Shown: positions 1 through 9,827 of the stretch, in pieces
Numbering within the stretch: position 1 is the stretch's first letter
Layout of the letters: every line of letters begins with the position of its first letter
NCBI GenBank assembly: GCA_016284515.1
Contig: JAEEOY010000133.1
Location: 1-43,102 of the forward strand
Direction of reading: 5' to 3'
DNA: 43,102 bases
Source of the DNA: Kiritimatiellia bacterium
GTDB taxonomy: Bacteria; Verrucomicrobiota; Kiritimatiellia; RFP12; UBA1067
Made by a program: the position numbers and the translations under genes
Notes under the pieces: model-generated
Databases searched by the model: none
Seen by the model: only the letters and a program-made list of their open reading frames with translations
What the model was told of the DNA's origin: nothing

Positions 1-2
1 CA

Positions 3-2666
3 GTCGAGAAGGGCGTGCTGGACTTCAGAAACGGGATGTCGTTCACTGGCCCGCTGGAAATCGGCAGGCAGGGCGCGGTGACCGTGGAAATGACGCCGAT
101 GTACAGCGCTGCGCTTGAGCAGATCGCAGCCAAGCAGGAGGAATACGACGCAGAGGGCGACGAGCACCAGGTCGTCGTGCCGACTGTGGCCGACTTGCTG
201 CTGGACAAGAAGGTGGAACTCTTCTCGGCTTCCGAGCTTTCGTTCGAGGAGGCGACGGACGATCTTTCGACATCGGTTTTCCTCACAGGCCCTGTTGTCG
301 GCTATGCGCTTTCCAGCGAAGTCGTGGACGGACGCACGGTTGTATATGCGACAATCACAAACGTGGACAACATCGCGACTACGCGCAAGGTAACATCGTA
401 CATCGCGACCGACAACTACGTTGACCAGGACGGCGCGTGGTCGAACGGCCAGCCCGCCGACAACAGCTATGACGTCGGTATATTCACCGCAGACGGGATC
501 ATGCACATCTGGGGAAACAACAAAAGCCCTTATCAAGTCAACAACAGGAAGTTCGGCGATTTCGTCGTGCGTGGCTGCACTGCTAAGGTGATGTACGGCA
601 ATGCGCAGTTCCCCAACATCGGAGTGAAGCGAATTGCCGGAAACGGCACGTTGATGCTTGCTCGCGCGGGAATCGTGGGCAACGGGACAGTTGATATCGT
701 TTCTGAAAAGACCGTAGATGTCGTTATTACTTGCGATGGCGTCTACGCCAACAATGATTCGTGGATCGGTGAAAACAACGACAATGCGACGGCAAGTACG
801 ACTGTAAACGGAGACGTCGTTACGTCAAACGGCTTCGTAGCGATTTGGCGCAACGTAACCTTAAACGGAAATCTCGTCATCTCGCCGTGGAGCGTGAACA
901 GCTATGTCGGTGCATCTGCCGGCGACACGCTCAAGATCAACGGCGACCTGGTTCTCCTTGATGGAGCGACATTCGACTTCCAGTCGCACAACGTCACCTT
1001 CGGCGAAAATGCGCGCCTTGTGCTGATGGGCGGAACCGCGATCAACACGAACAGCCTTTCCGCATGGCCCGCGACCGTGATTGCGGGTGGAGTCTACACG
1101 TACGGCGCAGTGCCAGGCGCGTCCGAGTACACCATCGAGGGCGGAAGGCTCAACGTCGTGCCGCCGACTGATGGAACGTCCTTCGAGCTCAATGGCGTGA
1201 CACTCGCTGACGGTGTAAACGCTGCCGACGTCGTCAAGGTCACCGGCACGCAGTACAACTGGAGCGTGGCATACGATTCCGCAAGCGGCAAGGTCGTTGC
1301 TACTGTGGGCGCTATGTACGATCCTGACGTGCCCAACTACTGGGTTGGCGGCGCGCAGACCATGTGGACAGATGCAGCGAACTGGTCGCGAGGAGTGCCG
1401 ACGATTGACCAGACAGTGGAGTTCACGTACGACGCAGTGTGCTTCTACGACAAGAAGCAGGACATATTCGGAGAGGTCGGCAAGCTCGTCTTGAACGGAC
1501 ACAACGTCACCGTTGCCGCCAAGAACTACGACAAGCAGTACTGGGGCGGGCTCAGGATCGGAGGCTTCGACGACAACGAGACGGGTACGCTCAACATCTG
1601 GAAGGCGGGAATCTGGACCAAGAACAGCGCAGACTTGACTTTCCCTGCGACGATGAAACTCACTTTCGCCGGCACCGCGTCGGACTGCTGGCTGAGAGAC
1701 GACCACGGCGACATATATGTCAACTGTCCTGTCGAAATGAAGGAGTCCAACTTCACGCTCAACCTCGACTACAACGTCCATCTCCAGGGCGGCGCGTCGG
1801 GTCCTGGCTGGATAACCGCCCGCAGCAAGGCAGACCGGCATGGCGGATGCAGGCTGTTAGGCGGCGACTGGACTGGCTTTACGGGTACGTACACGGGCAA
1901 TGGAGAGGATAGGACGCGGTTCCTCGCCGACTTTACCGGAAGCGAGTCCGCAACGTGGACGTTCAACCAGTACATCCGCTTCGACCATGCTGACGGCGTT
2001 GTCAAGTTCGGCCAGGTCACCTTCAACAACGAGCGCCATATCGAGGTGATTGCCGGATCGACGCTCGTCATCGAAGTCGGCGGACTCAACGGCAACCCGT
2101 CGATCGGCAACGGAACTTGTTTCTACACAAACAACTCCGGAACGGAGTGGGCGGACAACTGGACGCAGGGATCGACTACCGTTACGGTCAAGAAGGTCGG
2201 TACGGGTACGATGACATGCGGTCTTGTAAGCAACGCGAACGTAGAGGTCTCGGAAGGCGTATGCGCGCTCGCATCGGGCGATGCGAATGTCAACGTGACC
2301 GTCCGCGAGGGAGCGACGCTGTACGCGACTACGAGCGTCACCGTCGGGAACGTTGTTCTCGACGAAGGCGCGAGCGTTAGGCTTACGACGCTTGAGAACA
2401 CGCCTTTGATCACGGCCACCTCGGCGACTATTTCAGGTGCGACGATTGCGCTTGAGGACGGCATTGCGGACACGCTTTTGGGCCAGACCGACCCCAATTC
2501 GTACGAGATGCTTAAAGCGACCGGCGAGTTCAGCGGCGCACCAGACACAAAGGTGGTCGCCCCCTGCACGGAGCAGGGGTACGGGTGGTATGCAAGGGCA
2601 TCCGGCAAAGCCCTTGTGCTGAAGCGCCGCAATCCCATCAAGGGATTCTATGTCAGAATCAGATAG
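3..2666 (+). CDS. Large secreted beta-strand-rich repeat protein, autotransporter/adhesin-like (5' end outside window)
   Basis: Frame stays open upstream of the listed GTG at 15. Repetitive Gly/Asn/Val/Thr beta-strand composition; 'YWVGGAQTMWTDAANWSRGVP' resembles W-x-G...NWS-x-G-x-P segments of autotransporter-associated repeat proteins. Ends GFYVRIR*. Confidence 0.7.
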   Translation, partial: VEKGVLDFRNGMSFTGPLEIGRQGAVTVEMTPMYSAALEQIAAKQEEYDAEGDEHQVVVPTVADLLLDKKVELFSASELSFEEATDDLSTSVFLTGPVVGYALSSEVVDGRTVVYATITNVDNIATTRKVTSYIATDNYVDQDGAWSNGQPADNSYDVGIFTADGIMHIWGNNKSPYQVNNRKFGDFVVRGCTAKVMYGNAQFPNIGVKRIAGNGTLMLARAGIVGNGTVDIVSEKTVDVVITCDGVYANNDSWIGENNDNATASTTVNGDVVTSNGFVAIWRNVTLNGNLVISPWSVNSYVGASAGDTLKINGDLVLLDGATFDFQSHNVTFGENARLVLMGGTAINTNSLSAWPATVIAGGVYTYGAVPGASEYTIEGGRLNVVPPTDGTSFELNGVTLADGVNAADVVKVTGTQYNWSVAYDSASGKVVATVGAMYDPDVPNYWVGGAQTMWTDAANWSRGVPTIDQTVEFTYDAVCFYDKKQDIFGEVGKLVLNGHNVTVAAKNYDKQYWGGLRIGGFDDNETGTLNIWKAGIWTKNSADLTFPATMKLTFAGTASDCWLRDDHGDIYVNCPVEMKESNFTLNLDYNVHLQGGASGPGWITARSKADRHGGCRLLGGDWTGFTGTYTGNGEDRTRFLADFTGSESATWTFNQYIRFDHADGVVKFGQVTFNNERHIEVIAGSTLVIEVGGLNGNPSIGNGTCFYTNNSGTEWADNWTQGSTTVTVKKVGTGTMTCGLVSNANVEVSEGVCALASGDANVNVTVREGATLYATTSVTVGNVVLDEGASVRLTTLENTPLITATSATISGATIALEDGIADTLLGQTDPNSYEMLKATGEFSGAPDTKVVAPCTEQGYGWYARASGKALVLKRRNPIKGFYVRIR

Positions 2667-2767
2667 TCATTGTCGTATGACCATGTCGATGTGTCGGCAA
2701 CGGTACATCGACAGCTCGGTCTGACATGCCGTGAGGCAAAACATCCAGATAACAACAAGCCAGTCAA

Positions 2768-5700
2768 ATGTTGAGACGTCTTTTCGCCACACTTCCAGCG
2801 ATTCTCGCTGCGCTCCCGCTTGCGGCAGAGCTGCGAATCACCGAGATATGTCCGAGGCCCGAAACCCCGGACCCAAACGGAAAGGAATCCGGATGGGTGG
2901 AACTCTACAACGGCGGGGACGAGTCCGTCGACCTCGGCGACTACGAGCTTCAGCGGTTCAACCTCGGCAAAAAGGCCAGCGCCGGGAAATTCTCGAATCT
3001 GCCGGCGACAACGCTTGCGCCAGGCGAGTACTTCGTAGTCTACACAAGCGAAGAGTACGATAACGCCGAGGACATGGGCGGGGATGGCGTCACGGCCGCG
3101 GTCTACGACGGACTGTCCGTGGTCCCGTTCAAGGTAAACCCGAAGAAGTTCCCGATGGTCCGTCTGCTCAAGGGTGATGCGGTGCTGCAGACGGAATACG
3201 TGCCGGTCGACCTGAAGGACGACTGGTCGTATTGTTCGCGCCTTGTCATGCCGCACGCGACGAAAGGCGCGGCGAACGACGCGACAGGCGCCGTTGCCTA
3301 CGGACCGAACATCGGACCTCTTTTCGGAGTGAAGCACAAGCTCTCCGTGTTCGATCCGCTGGCGCGTCCGAAGGTCGGCGAGGATTATGTCGTCTCGATT
3401 CCTGTCAATCCGCTGGACGATAAAGCAATCGAATCCGTCACGCTCCACTACATCTCGGGCGTCGGCAGTTCCGCGCAGACATACTCGGTCTCCATGGCGA
3501 AGGGTTCCTTCGACAAGAAGGGCGCGGGGCAATACTGGACGGCGACGATACCGGCCGCGAACCTGCCCGCCGCAGGCGGTTTGCTTAGGCTATGGACGAC
3601 TATCGAGGAAGAAGGCGGAGCGACGTGGAGGAGTCCGTCGTTCCTCAATCCGGACGACGGCTTCCAGTATCTCGGCACGGTAGTCGAAAGCGCAGACCTA
3701 GAAGACGCCAAGCTCCAGACGTTTCACTGGTTCGTCGAGGGGAACAGCCTCGCGCAGATGGACGTCGACGCGGACAAGCAGGATCTTTCGCTTGTGCCAT
3801 ACAACGCACGCTGCGGCATCTTCGACTCGCAGACCGGCGCATACTACGACAACGTTCGCATAGACCTTCGTGGAAACACCTCTGGCGGGTTCCGCAAGAA
3901 GGCGCATGGACTCAGGTTCGCGAAGTGCCATCCGCTGACCTGCGTCAACCCTCTTGACGGCGAGAAGATCGAAGTGCGCAAGACCTCCTTCACGGCGGAG
4001 TACTGCGATCCCGCGTATGTGCGCCAGTCGCTTTCGTTCTGGCTTTTCCGGCAGGCTGGATGCAAGGTGCCGTTCCACTATCCGGCGAGGCTCAACCTCA
4101 ACGGCGAATTCTACGAGCTTGCGTTCCACACGATACGATTCTCCGACGAGCTCATCGAGGACTACTACGGCCTAGACCCGAAGGGCTACGGATACAAGAA
4201 CTCCGGATGTCTTCACTGGGGCAAGTCGTGGACCGACAATTCCGAGATATACAACTGGGTCGCCTGCGAGAAGAAGACGCCGGACGACGGCGACGAGACG
4301 AGCTGGAATGCGTATGTGCCGCTTCGCAACTGGGTGAAGTCCTTCAACAACGGCATGCAGGCTTCCGTCGACGACCAGCCGAGTGTGACGAAGGAAGTAG
4401 TGAAGACGTTCGACCTTCCCGCATGGATCAACTATCTCGCCGTTGCCAGGATCACGATGGAGACGGACGACACGTGGGCGAACCTCTCGACATACGGGGA
4501 CGTCAACGGAACGGGAACGTGGATGCCGCTCGGATACGACATGAACCAGACGTGGGGCCACATCTATGCGACTATGTGGAACGGCGCGAAGCCGATGCGC
4601 CTCGCGGAGGAGGACAGCTTTAAGGCGCATCCGTTCTTCGGCGGACGCCGCGTGCTCTGCTATTTCGCGAATGGGCAGCGTTCGCATGCCGACAGCGAAA
4701 ACTGGGCATGTGAGGCTATCTGGCAGTCGACGAAGTTCCGCCGAATGTACCTGCGTCGTCTCAGGACGATCATGGACACGCAGCTCATGCCTCCTGGGAC
4801 GCCAAAGAGCTCGACGCCGTTCTGGCGCTATGTCGCGTCCGTCACGAACGCCACGTGGGAGTGCGCGAAGCTCGACTATGCGAAGTGGCGCGCCGACAAG
4901 AACAACCTTCCGGCCGGCAGCAGCGGAACTTTCTGGCTCGAAACGCCCATATACTGCTGGAACAAGGCGCTGTCGCATTCCGAGGGAGTCGCGGACCTTT
5001 GGGACAACTACGTCGTTCCGCGCCGTCGCCATCTGTTCGAGACGCATTCAGTCAAGAACACGGCGTGGCAGATCGGATACGGCGAGGGGCTTAACGCCGG
5101 CATACCCGATGCTCAGAGCTCGATTGCCGCGCTCGCTCCGAAGCTGTCGTTCGTCAAGACCGGCGATGGCGTACTGGAGATATCCAATGAAAACGACGAG
5201 GCTGTCGATCTCAGCGGATGGAAGCTGTCGGGTGCGGTCGACTGGACGCTTCCCGGCGGAACTGTCGTCGACATGCATGACAAGGCGTATATAGTAGCCG
5301 ACCGCGCAGCGTATGTAAAGGCGAACGAGGCAAAGCTTGCCGACCAGCTGATCGTTGGCAATGCGAAATTCGTCGAAGGCGAGGACGTCGTGTATGTCGT
5401 CCCAGCGTCGGTGGGCAATGCAGACGGCACGGTCGATCTCGAAGACGACGGAGAGGTGTGGTTCAACGGACGTGGCCCCGTGAACGGAACGTGGTCCGTC
5501 GGCGGCGACTGTCCGCTGGCGGTCGATTCCGAGTCGCTTGCAGACAAGACCGACTTTTTGCTCGACGCTTCTGCCGTCTCAACTGGCGGGAAGGGCGTGC
5601 GGATAGAGACCGTCGTCGTTCAGGAGACGCCTGTCGACGCGTCCGAACTGCCGTCGGCCTCCACGCTCGCAATGCCGCGCGCCTGCGTGGTTCTTGCCCA

Positions 5701-6031
5701 GGACGGCGGAAGCCTATGGTTCCATCTTCTCGCGCGCGACGGATGGCACAGGCTTTCGGCTCCGCGCCTCGCGCCGTGCCTTGGCGTTGCGTATGCGATG
5801 CGCATGGATGTCGACTGCGTGAACATGGAATTGTCCGTCTCGGTACTTTCCGGCGGCGAATGGGAGCTGCTTTCGGATATGTCAGGCGCGACGTCGTTCA
5901 GGATTCTCGGCAGTTCGCGAGACATCCGGGGAGTCGATTTCGCGGGTAAAGGACGTGTCGACAGGCTTGCTGGATACGAGCTTCCTCCCGCACCTGACCA
6001 CAGGCCGAAATTCCTCATAAGGCTCAGATAG
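2768..6031 (+). CDS. Secreted lamin-tail-domain + CotH kinase-like protein
   Basis: N-terminal signal-like segment; 'ELRITEICPRP...SGWVELYNGGDESVDLGDYELQ' (lamin tail domain style) with a second copy near 'LEISNENDEAVDLSGWKLSG'; CotH-like central region 'KSFTAEYCDPAYVRQSLSFWLFRQAG...GEFYELAFHTIRFSDELIEDYYGLD'. Ends KFLIRLR*. Confidence 0.8.
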   Translation: MLRRLFATLPAILAALPLAAELRITEICPRPETPDPNGKESGWVELYNGGDESVDLGDYELQRFNLGKKASAGKFSNLPATTLAPGEYFVVYTSEEYDNAEDMGGDGVTAAVYDGLSVVPFKVNPKKFPMVRLLKGDAVLQTEYVPVDLKDDWSYCSRLVMPHATKGAANDATGAVAYGPNIGPLFGVKHKLSVFDPLARPKVGEDYVVSIPVNPLDDKAIESVTLHYISGVGSSAQTYSVSMAKGSFDKKGAGQYWTATIPAANLPAAGGLLRLWTTIEEEGGATWRSPSFLNPDDGFQYLGTVVESADLEDAKLQTFHWFVEGNSLAQMDVDADKQDLSLVPYNARCGIFDSQTGAYYDNVRIDLRGNTSGGFRKKAHGLRFAKCHPLTCVNPLDGEKIEVRKTSFTAEYCDPAYVRQSLSFWLFRQAGCKVPFHYPARLNLNGEFYELAFHTIRFSDELIEDYYGLDPKGYGYKNSGCLHWGKSWTDNSEIYNWVACEKKTPDDGDETSWNAYVPLRNWVKSFNNGMQASVDDQPSVTKEVVKTFDLPAWINYLAVARITMETDDTWANLSTYGDVNGTGTWMPLGYDMNQTWGHIYATMWNGAKPMRLAEEDSFKAHPFFGGRRVLCYFANGQRSHADSENWACEAIWQSTKFRRMYLRRLRTIMDTQLMPPGTPKSSTPFWRYVASVTNATWECAKLDYAKWRADKNNLPAGSSGTFWLETPIYCWNKALSHSEGVADLWDNYVVPRRRHLFETHSVKNTAWQIGYGEGLNAGIPDAQSSIAALAPKLSFVKTGDGVLEISNENDEAVDLSGWKLSGAVDWTLPGGTVVDMHDKAYIVADRAAYVKANEAKLADQLIVGNAKFVEGEDVVYVVPASVGNADGTVDLEDDGEVWFNGRGPVNGTWSVGGDCPLAVDSESLADKTDFLLDASAVSTGGKGVRIETVVVQETPVDASELPSASTLAMPRACVVLAQDGGSLWFHLLARDGWHRLSAPRLAPCLGVAYAMRMDVDCVNMELSVSVLSGGEWELLSDMSGATSFRILGSSRDIRGVDFAGKGRVDRLAGYELPPAPDHRPKFLIRLR

Positions 6032-6138
6032 AGCCCTCTGGCGCTATACCCCTGAAGGGGAATAGATTTTGCCTGTCAGAAGCGGTATAATATACGCGTA
6101 ACATTCGAATATTATTCCGGAAAGGATAGGTGACGTAA

Positions 6139-6885
6139 ATGATTCTGGCAGTGGCAGCTTTGCTTGCTTCGCTACTCGCGGCGGATGCGCCGCGGGCGAC
6201 GGAAGGGCATGTAGCCGCGATCGAAGGCGTGGTCATTCGTGTCCAGCCGGTGCGCGGGACGGGAGAAGGTCCGCTGTCTCGGCTTCTCCTGTCGACTGTG
6301 GACGGACTCTGCGCAGTCTCCGTGCCAGGCGAGCCTGACGAATGGAGCAGCTATGTGGATGCAGAGATTGAGATATCCGGGGTCATGACCGGTCTTGAGT
6401 TCTGCGTGTCCTCCGAGGCCGACGTGCAGATACTCAAGTATCCGCCGACCGACCCCGACGCGCTTGTCGACGCACTTCCCGCCGGGGAGATGGTCCGCCG
6501 TGCAATGATGAGGCGCCAGTCCGAACTTGATCGCATTGCTCGCCGCAGGCGCATCGTCGCGACGTCGGTTGCTTTCGTCGTCGGACTTTTGGTGCTGTCC
6601 GTCCTTGCGTATTTCATATTCCGCAGCCGGAGGAAGGCGAGGTTCCTTATGAACAGGCTCGCCTCCGAGCGTCGCAGAACCGGAAAGCTTCACGAGAGCA
6701 TCGAGCAGCAGCTATCCGGCTCCAGGTATCTGCTTGAAACGGCGCAGGAGTGCGGCGAGGGCACGCCTAAGGAAGTGTCTGAAACGATGAGTACCGTAAT
6801 CGACGCCCTGTCGGACATAAACAGAAAGGTCCACAGGAATACTGCGCTTCGGATTCCGGTGGAAGAAATGAGGAGGCCAAAATGA
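6139..6885 (+). CDS. Membrane protein with a HisKA_3-like dimerisation/phosphoacceptor segment and no visible ATPase domain
   Basis: Signal-like N-terminus, extracytoplasmic segment, TM 'VATSVAFVVGLLVLSVLAYFIF', then 'ASERRRTGKLHESIEQQLSGSRYLLETA' resembling the HisKA_3 H-box. ORF stops about 50 aa later; ATGA overlap with the next gene. Confidence 0.6.
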   Translation: MILAVAALLASLLAADAPRATEGHVAAIEGVVIRVQPVRGTGEGPLSRLLLSTVDGLCAVSVPGEPDEWSSYVDAEIEISGVMTGLEFCVSSEADVQILKYPPTDPDALVDALPAGEMVRRAMMRRQSELDRIARRRRIVATSVAFVVGLLVLSVLAYFIFRSRRKARFLMNRLASERRRTGKLHESIEQQLSGSRYLLETAQECGEGTPKEVSETMSTVIDALSDINRKVHRNTALRIPVEEMRRPK

Positions 6886-8408
6886 CAAATGTTGCGATCA
6901 TCGACGACCACGACCTGCTTCGCTTCGGTCTCAAGACCGTTCTGGCGCACTCCGGCGACCTCAAGTTTGTCGGCGAGCGTCCCAACGGCGAAGACGCATC
7001 TGCGTTCCTCAAGGAAGTCGGCGCCGACGTTGTTGTCCTTGACCTCAGGATGCCAGTGGTCGACGGTCTTGCCGCGCTGGAGGACATCCGTGCAAACGCG
7101 CCGGAGGTCAAGGTTCTCGTGCTGACCACCAGCGACGTCGAGGAGGATATTCTCGCCGTGCACAGAATCGGCGTCGACGGATACGCGCTTAAGACGCTTT
7201 CGCCGAGGGAGATTGTCGACGCCATAAGGTCCGTCGTGCGCGGTGAGGGCTTCCTTTCGAAGGAGGTGAAGGCTGTTCTCGATTCACACGACTCGTCTGA
7301 CGAGCTGTCGGCGAGGGAGCGCGAGATTCTCTCGCTCATGGCAAAGGGTCTTTCCAACCAGGACATCGGCAGGATGCTGGGCATCGCGGCCGACACGGTG
7401 AAGAAGCATCTCAGGCACATATACGAAAAGATGAACGTTGCCGACCGGGCGGAGGCTGTCGCGCGAGCGTTCGAGAAGGGGCTTCTCAAGGTGGCGCTCG
7501 CCGCCGCCGCCGCGGCTTTCGCGCTCGCCGCGAACGCGGACATTCCGAGTCCGATCTTCGGCGACGCATACACGGCTGACCCCGCGCCGCTCGTGTCGGG
7601 AGGGCGGATGTATCTCTACGCCGGGCACGATGCCGACGACGCGGACAGTTTCAAGATGCCCGACTGGCTGTGCTACTCCACGGCGGACGGTACGAACTGG
7701 GTCTCGCACGGCGTCGTCGCGAGCCCGACGAACTATTCGTGGGCGGCAGAAAACATCGCATGGGCGGCACAGTGCGTCGAACGCGGCGGAAAGTTCTACC
7801 TCTACACATCAGGCAGGAGTAAAAACGGCGTGCGGTCGATCGGCGTAATGGAATCAGACTCGCCTACCGGTCCGTTCAAGGATCCGATAGGGCGTCCGCT
7901 CGTCGCGCGCACGAACGGCGACATTGATCCGACTGTGTTCATCGACGACGACGGGAAGGCCTATCTGTACTGGGGCCTGGCGGAGCTGTACATCGCTCGC
8001 CTTAACGACGACATGGTTTCCTTCGATCCCTCGTTCGGCACTGACGGGCTACTCGTCCCCGGACGCCCGAGGTACTATCACTCCGGTCCGTGGGTCTGGA
8101 AGCGCGGCGGAAAGTACTACATGGCGTATTCCTCGCGCAAAATACCCGTCGGCGTCGCGTACGCGACAGCCGATGCGCCAGAGGGTCCGTGGACATTCGT
8201 TGACTGGTTCGTCCAGGCGGACGTGCGCTCTCCATCCATCCAGGTCGGCCTCGCCGATTTCCTCGGGAAGAGCTGGATATTCGGGTACAACTACGAACTG
8301 TACGCGGAGCGCACCCCTGCGCCGCGTCCACATCGCGAGCGTAGGAGCGTGTGGATGCTTCCGATGGAATACGGTGCCGACGGGCGCATCAAGGAGGTCA
8401 CGTGGTGA
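6882..8408 (+). CDS. NarL/FixJ-type response regulator continuous with a signal-peptide/TM-like segment and a GH43-like domain
   Basis: Receiver ('VAIIDDHDLLRFGL','VVLDLRMPVVDGL','LKTLSPREIVDAI'), LuxR HTH ('LSAREREILSLMAKGLSNQDIGRMLGIAADTVKKHLRHIYEKMNVADRAEAV'), hydrophobic 'LLKVALAAAAAAFALAANA', then GH43 motifs ('DIDPTVFIDDDGKAYLYWG'). An internal GTG at 7491 is an alternative start for a separate GH43. Confidence 0.8.
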   Translation: MTNVAIIDDHDLLRFGLKTVLAHSGDLKFVGERPNGEDASAFLKEVGADVVVLDLRMPVVDGLAALEDIRANAPEVKVLVLTTSDVEEDILAVHRIGVDGYALKTLSPREIVDAIRSVVRGEGFLSKEVKAVLDSHDSSDELSAREREILSLMAKGLSNQDIGRMLGIAADTVKKHLRHIYEKMNVADRAEAVARAFEKGLLKVALAAAAAAFALAANADIPSPIFGDAYTADPAPLVSGGRMYLYAGHDADDADSFKMPDWLCYSTADGTNWVSHGVVASPTNYSWAAENIAWAAQCVERGGKFYLYTSGRSKNGVRSIGVMESDSPTGPFKDPIGRPLVARTNGDIDPTVFIDDDGKAYLYWGLAELYIARLNDDMVSFDPSFGTDGLLVPGRPRYYHSGPWVWKRGGKYYMAYSSRKIPVGVAYATADAPEGPWTFVDWFVQADVRSPSIQVGLADFLGKSWIFGYNYELYAERTPAPRPHRERRSVWMLPMEYGADGRIKEVTW

Positions 8409-9796
8409 AACACATTGTTGTATCTGTCTGCATGGCGCTGGCCGTGCGCGGCGCATTTGCCGCGGTGCCGATTCCGAAAGCCGAGTTCCTGCCAGCTGCG
8501 GACGTGCGCGTCAAGGCTGGTCCGTCGCGCGATGCCGCGGCGGCGGCGCGGAAGAAACTTTTCGCCGTGCGCCCTGAAGAGCTTGTGTTTCCCTTCCGCC
8601 GAGCGGCATCGCTGCCTGCGAAGTGCAATCCGTCCGCCGGCAGTGAGGGGAAGTCACGCGAGACAGAAGGTCGCGAGCTTGGGTTCTACCTCAGCGCTAT
8701 GAGCGCACTCTGCGTCGATGGAAAGGACGATGCGGCTCGGGACCGGGTGGATTACGTCGTCGAGGAACTGTTTGGGTGCGCCTGCGCAAGCAAGTCGAGA
8801 CGGAAGCGCTATTTCATGACCGTTCCCGAGGCGGAGGCGTTCAAGGACGAGTGTCCGGACTTTCCAGTGCGCACCGCCTATCGTGTGCTCGAGGGGCTGA
8901 TCGACGCGAACCGCCTCGCAGGGAACGAGCGAGCGTTCTGGCTGGCGAGGGACTGGGTGGACTGGTTCCGCGACGAGTGGTGGAAGAAGTCGGATGATGC
9001 CAAGGCCCGCGACGCCCGGCGCGCGAAGTGGCTTGAGGGCGACTGGGCTGGACTCAATCGCGCCTTCGTGGACATCTACAGGTCGTTTGGCGTCGTGAAC
9101 TATTTCAACGACGGATGGAACATCTTCTGCAGGACGCCGTATTTCGACGCCTTGAGGAAAGGCGAGTACAACTTCGCGGCCGAGTCGGCAGAGGTCATGT
9201 CCGCGAAGATGGAAGGCGTCTACATGCGTCATCTCGCCACGGGTTGGGAGGAACTGCGCAAGGCGACGTTCGCATATCTGGACTACGCACGCAAGACGCC
9301 GAAATACGGGGCAGACAGCGACGAGGCGACGTTCGACCTTATGTCTCTCGCGGCGCGTGCGTTCGAAGAGGAGCCGTCCGCGCAGCTGATGGACTTCATC
9401 GACGCAAAAGCCGCCGTGCTGACGAAACGTTCAGGCGCGTCGCAGCGGATAGGTCCAGCCGACGTCCATGCCGTGCATCCGGCGCGCTACGCCTACTCGA
9501 CAAGTCCGCAGACCGTTTGGATAAACCAGTACCTGCCGTCGGTCGCAGTTTTCCGCGAGAAGCGCCTTGGGCTCGTGGCGGACCCCGGCGGGACTTCTGG
9601 CGCCGCTGTGACTTACACTTTACGAACGAAGGGTCGCAGCATGCGGCAGTGCTTCCGCTTTAGATCTTTGAAAGGGGCGAGGCCGCGCGTTTCCGTGAAC
9701 GGATCCCCGGTTCAGGTAAAAGCATGTGCGGACGGTTACGTCGAGCTTGTGCGCGACTGGAGCGACGGCGACACGATATCTGTATACACTAGGTAA
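8405..9796 (+). CDS. Secreted GH127-like protein lacking the cysteine metal site (probable pseudoenzyme)
   Basis: GTGA overlap with the previous ORF; signal peptide 'MKHIVVSVCMALAVRGAFA'; co-linear with the downstream GH127 protein ('RDRVDYVVEELFGC' vs 'KRRVDYIVEELWEC') but lacks its E-x-C and CC motifs. Confidence 0.6.
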   Translation: MKHIVVSVCMALAVRGAFAAVPIPKAEFLPAADVRVKAGPSRDAAAAARKKLFAVRPEELVFPFRRAASLPAKCNPSAGSEGKSRETEGRELGFYLSAMSALCVDGKDDAARDRVDYVVEELFGCACASKSRRKRYFMTVPEAEAFKDECPDFPVRTAYRVLEGLIDANRLAGNERAFWLARDWVDWFRDEWWKKSDDAKARDARRAKWLEGDWAGLNRAFVDIYRSFGVVNYFNDGWNIFCRTPYFDALRKGEYNFAAESAEVMSAKMEGVYMRHLATGWEELRKATFAYLDYARKTPKYGADSDEATFDLMSLAARAFEEEPSAQLMDFIDAKAAVLTKRSGASQRIGPADVHAVHPARYAYSTSPQTVWINQYLPSVAVFREKRLGLVADPGGTSGAAVTYTLRTKGRSMRQCFRFRSLKGARPRVSVNGSPVQVKACADGYVELVRDWSDGDTISVYTR

Positions 9797-9827
9797 CGCC
9801 AGATTTCCGACAAGGGAGCAGATTTCC

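Noticed and set aside
861-1841. 326-aa minus-strand ORF (and other long antisense ORFs at 38583-40265, 40320-41897, 26678-28537, 31332-32516)
   Set aside because: They lie opposite well-supported genes in GC-rich DNA, have low-complexity Arg/Val/Leu/His-rich translations and no recognisable motifs. Typical shadow ORFs.
6046-6070. CCCCTGAAGGGG stem considered as terminator after the CotH gene
   Set aside because: Only a 4-bp stem with a poor T-tract; too weak to list as a feature.
9726-9827. Listed start of the second GH127 ORF
   Set aside because: The extra N-terminus overlaps the upstream gene; ATG 9828 yields a clean signal peptide.
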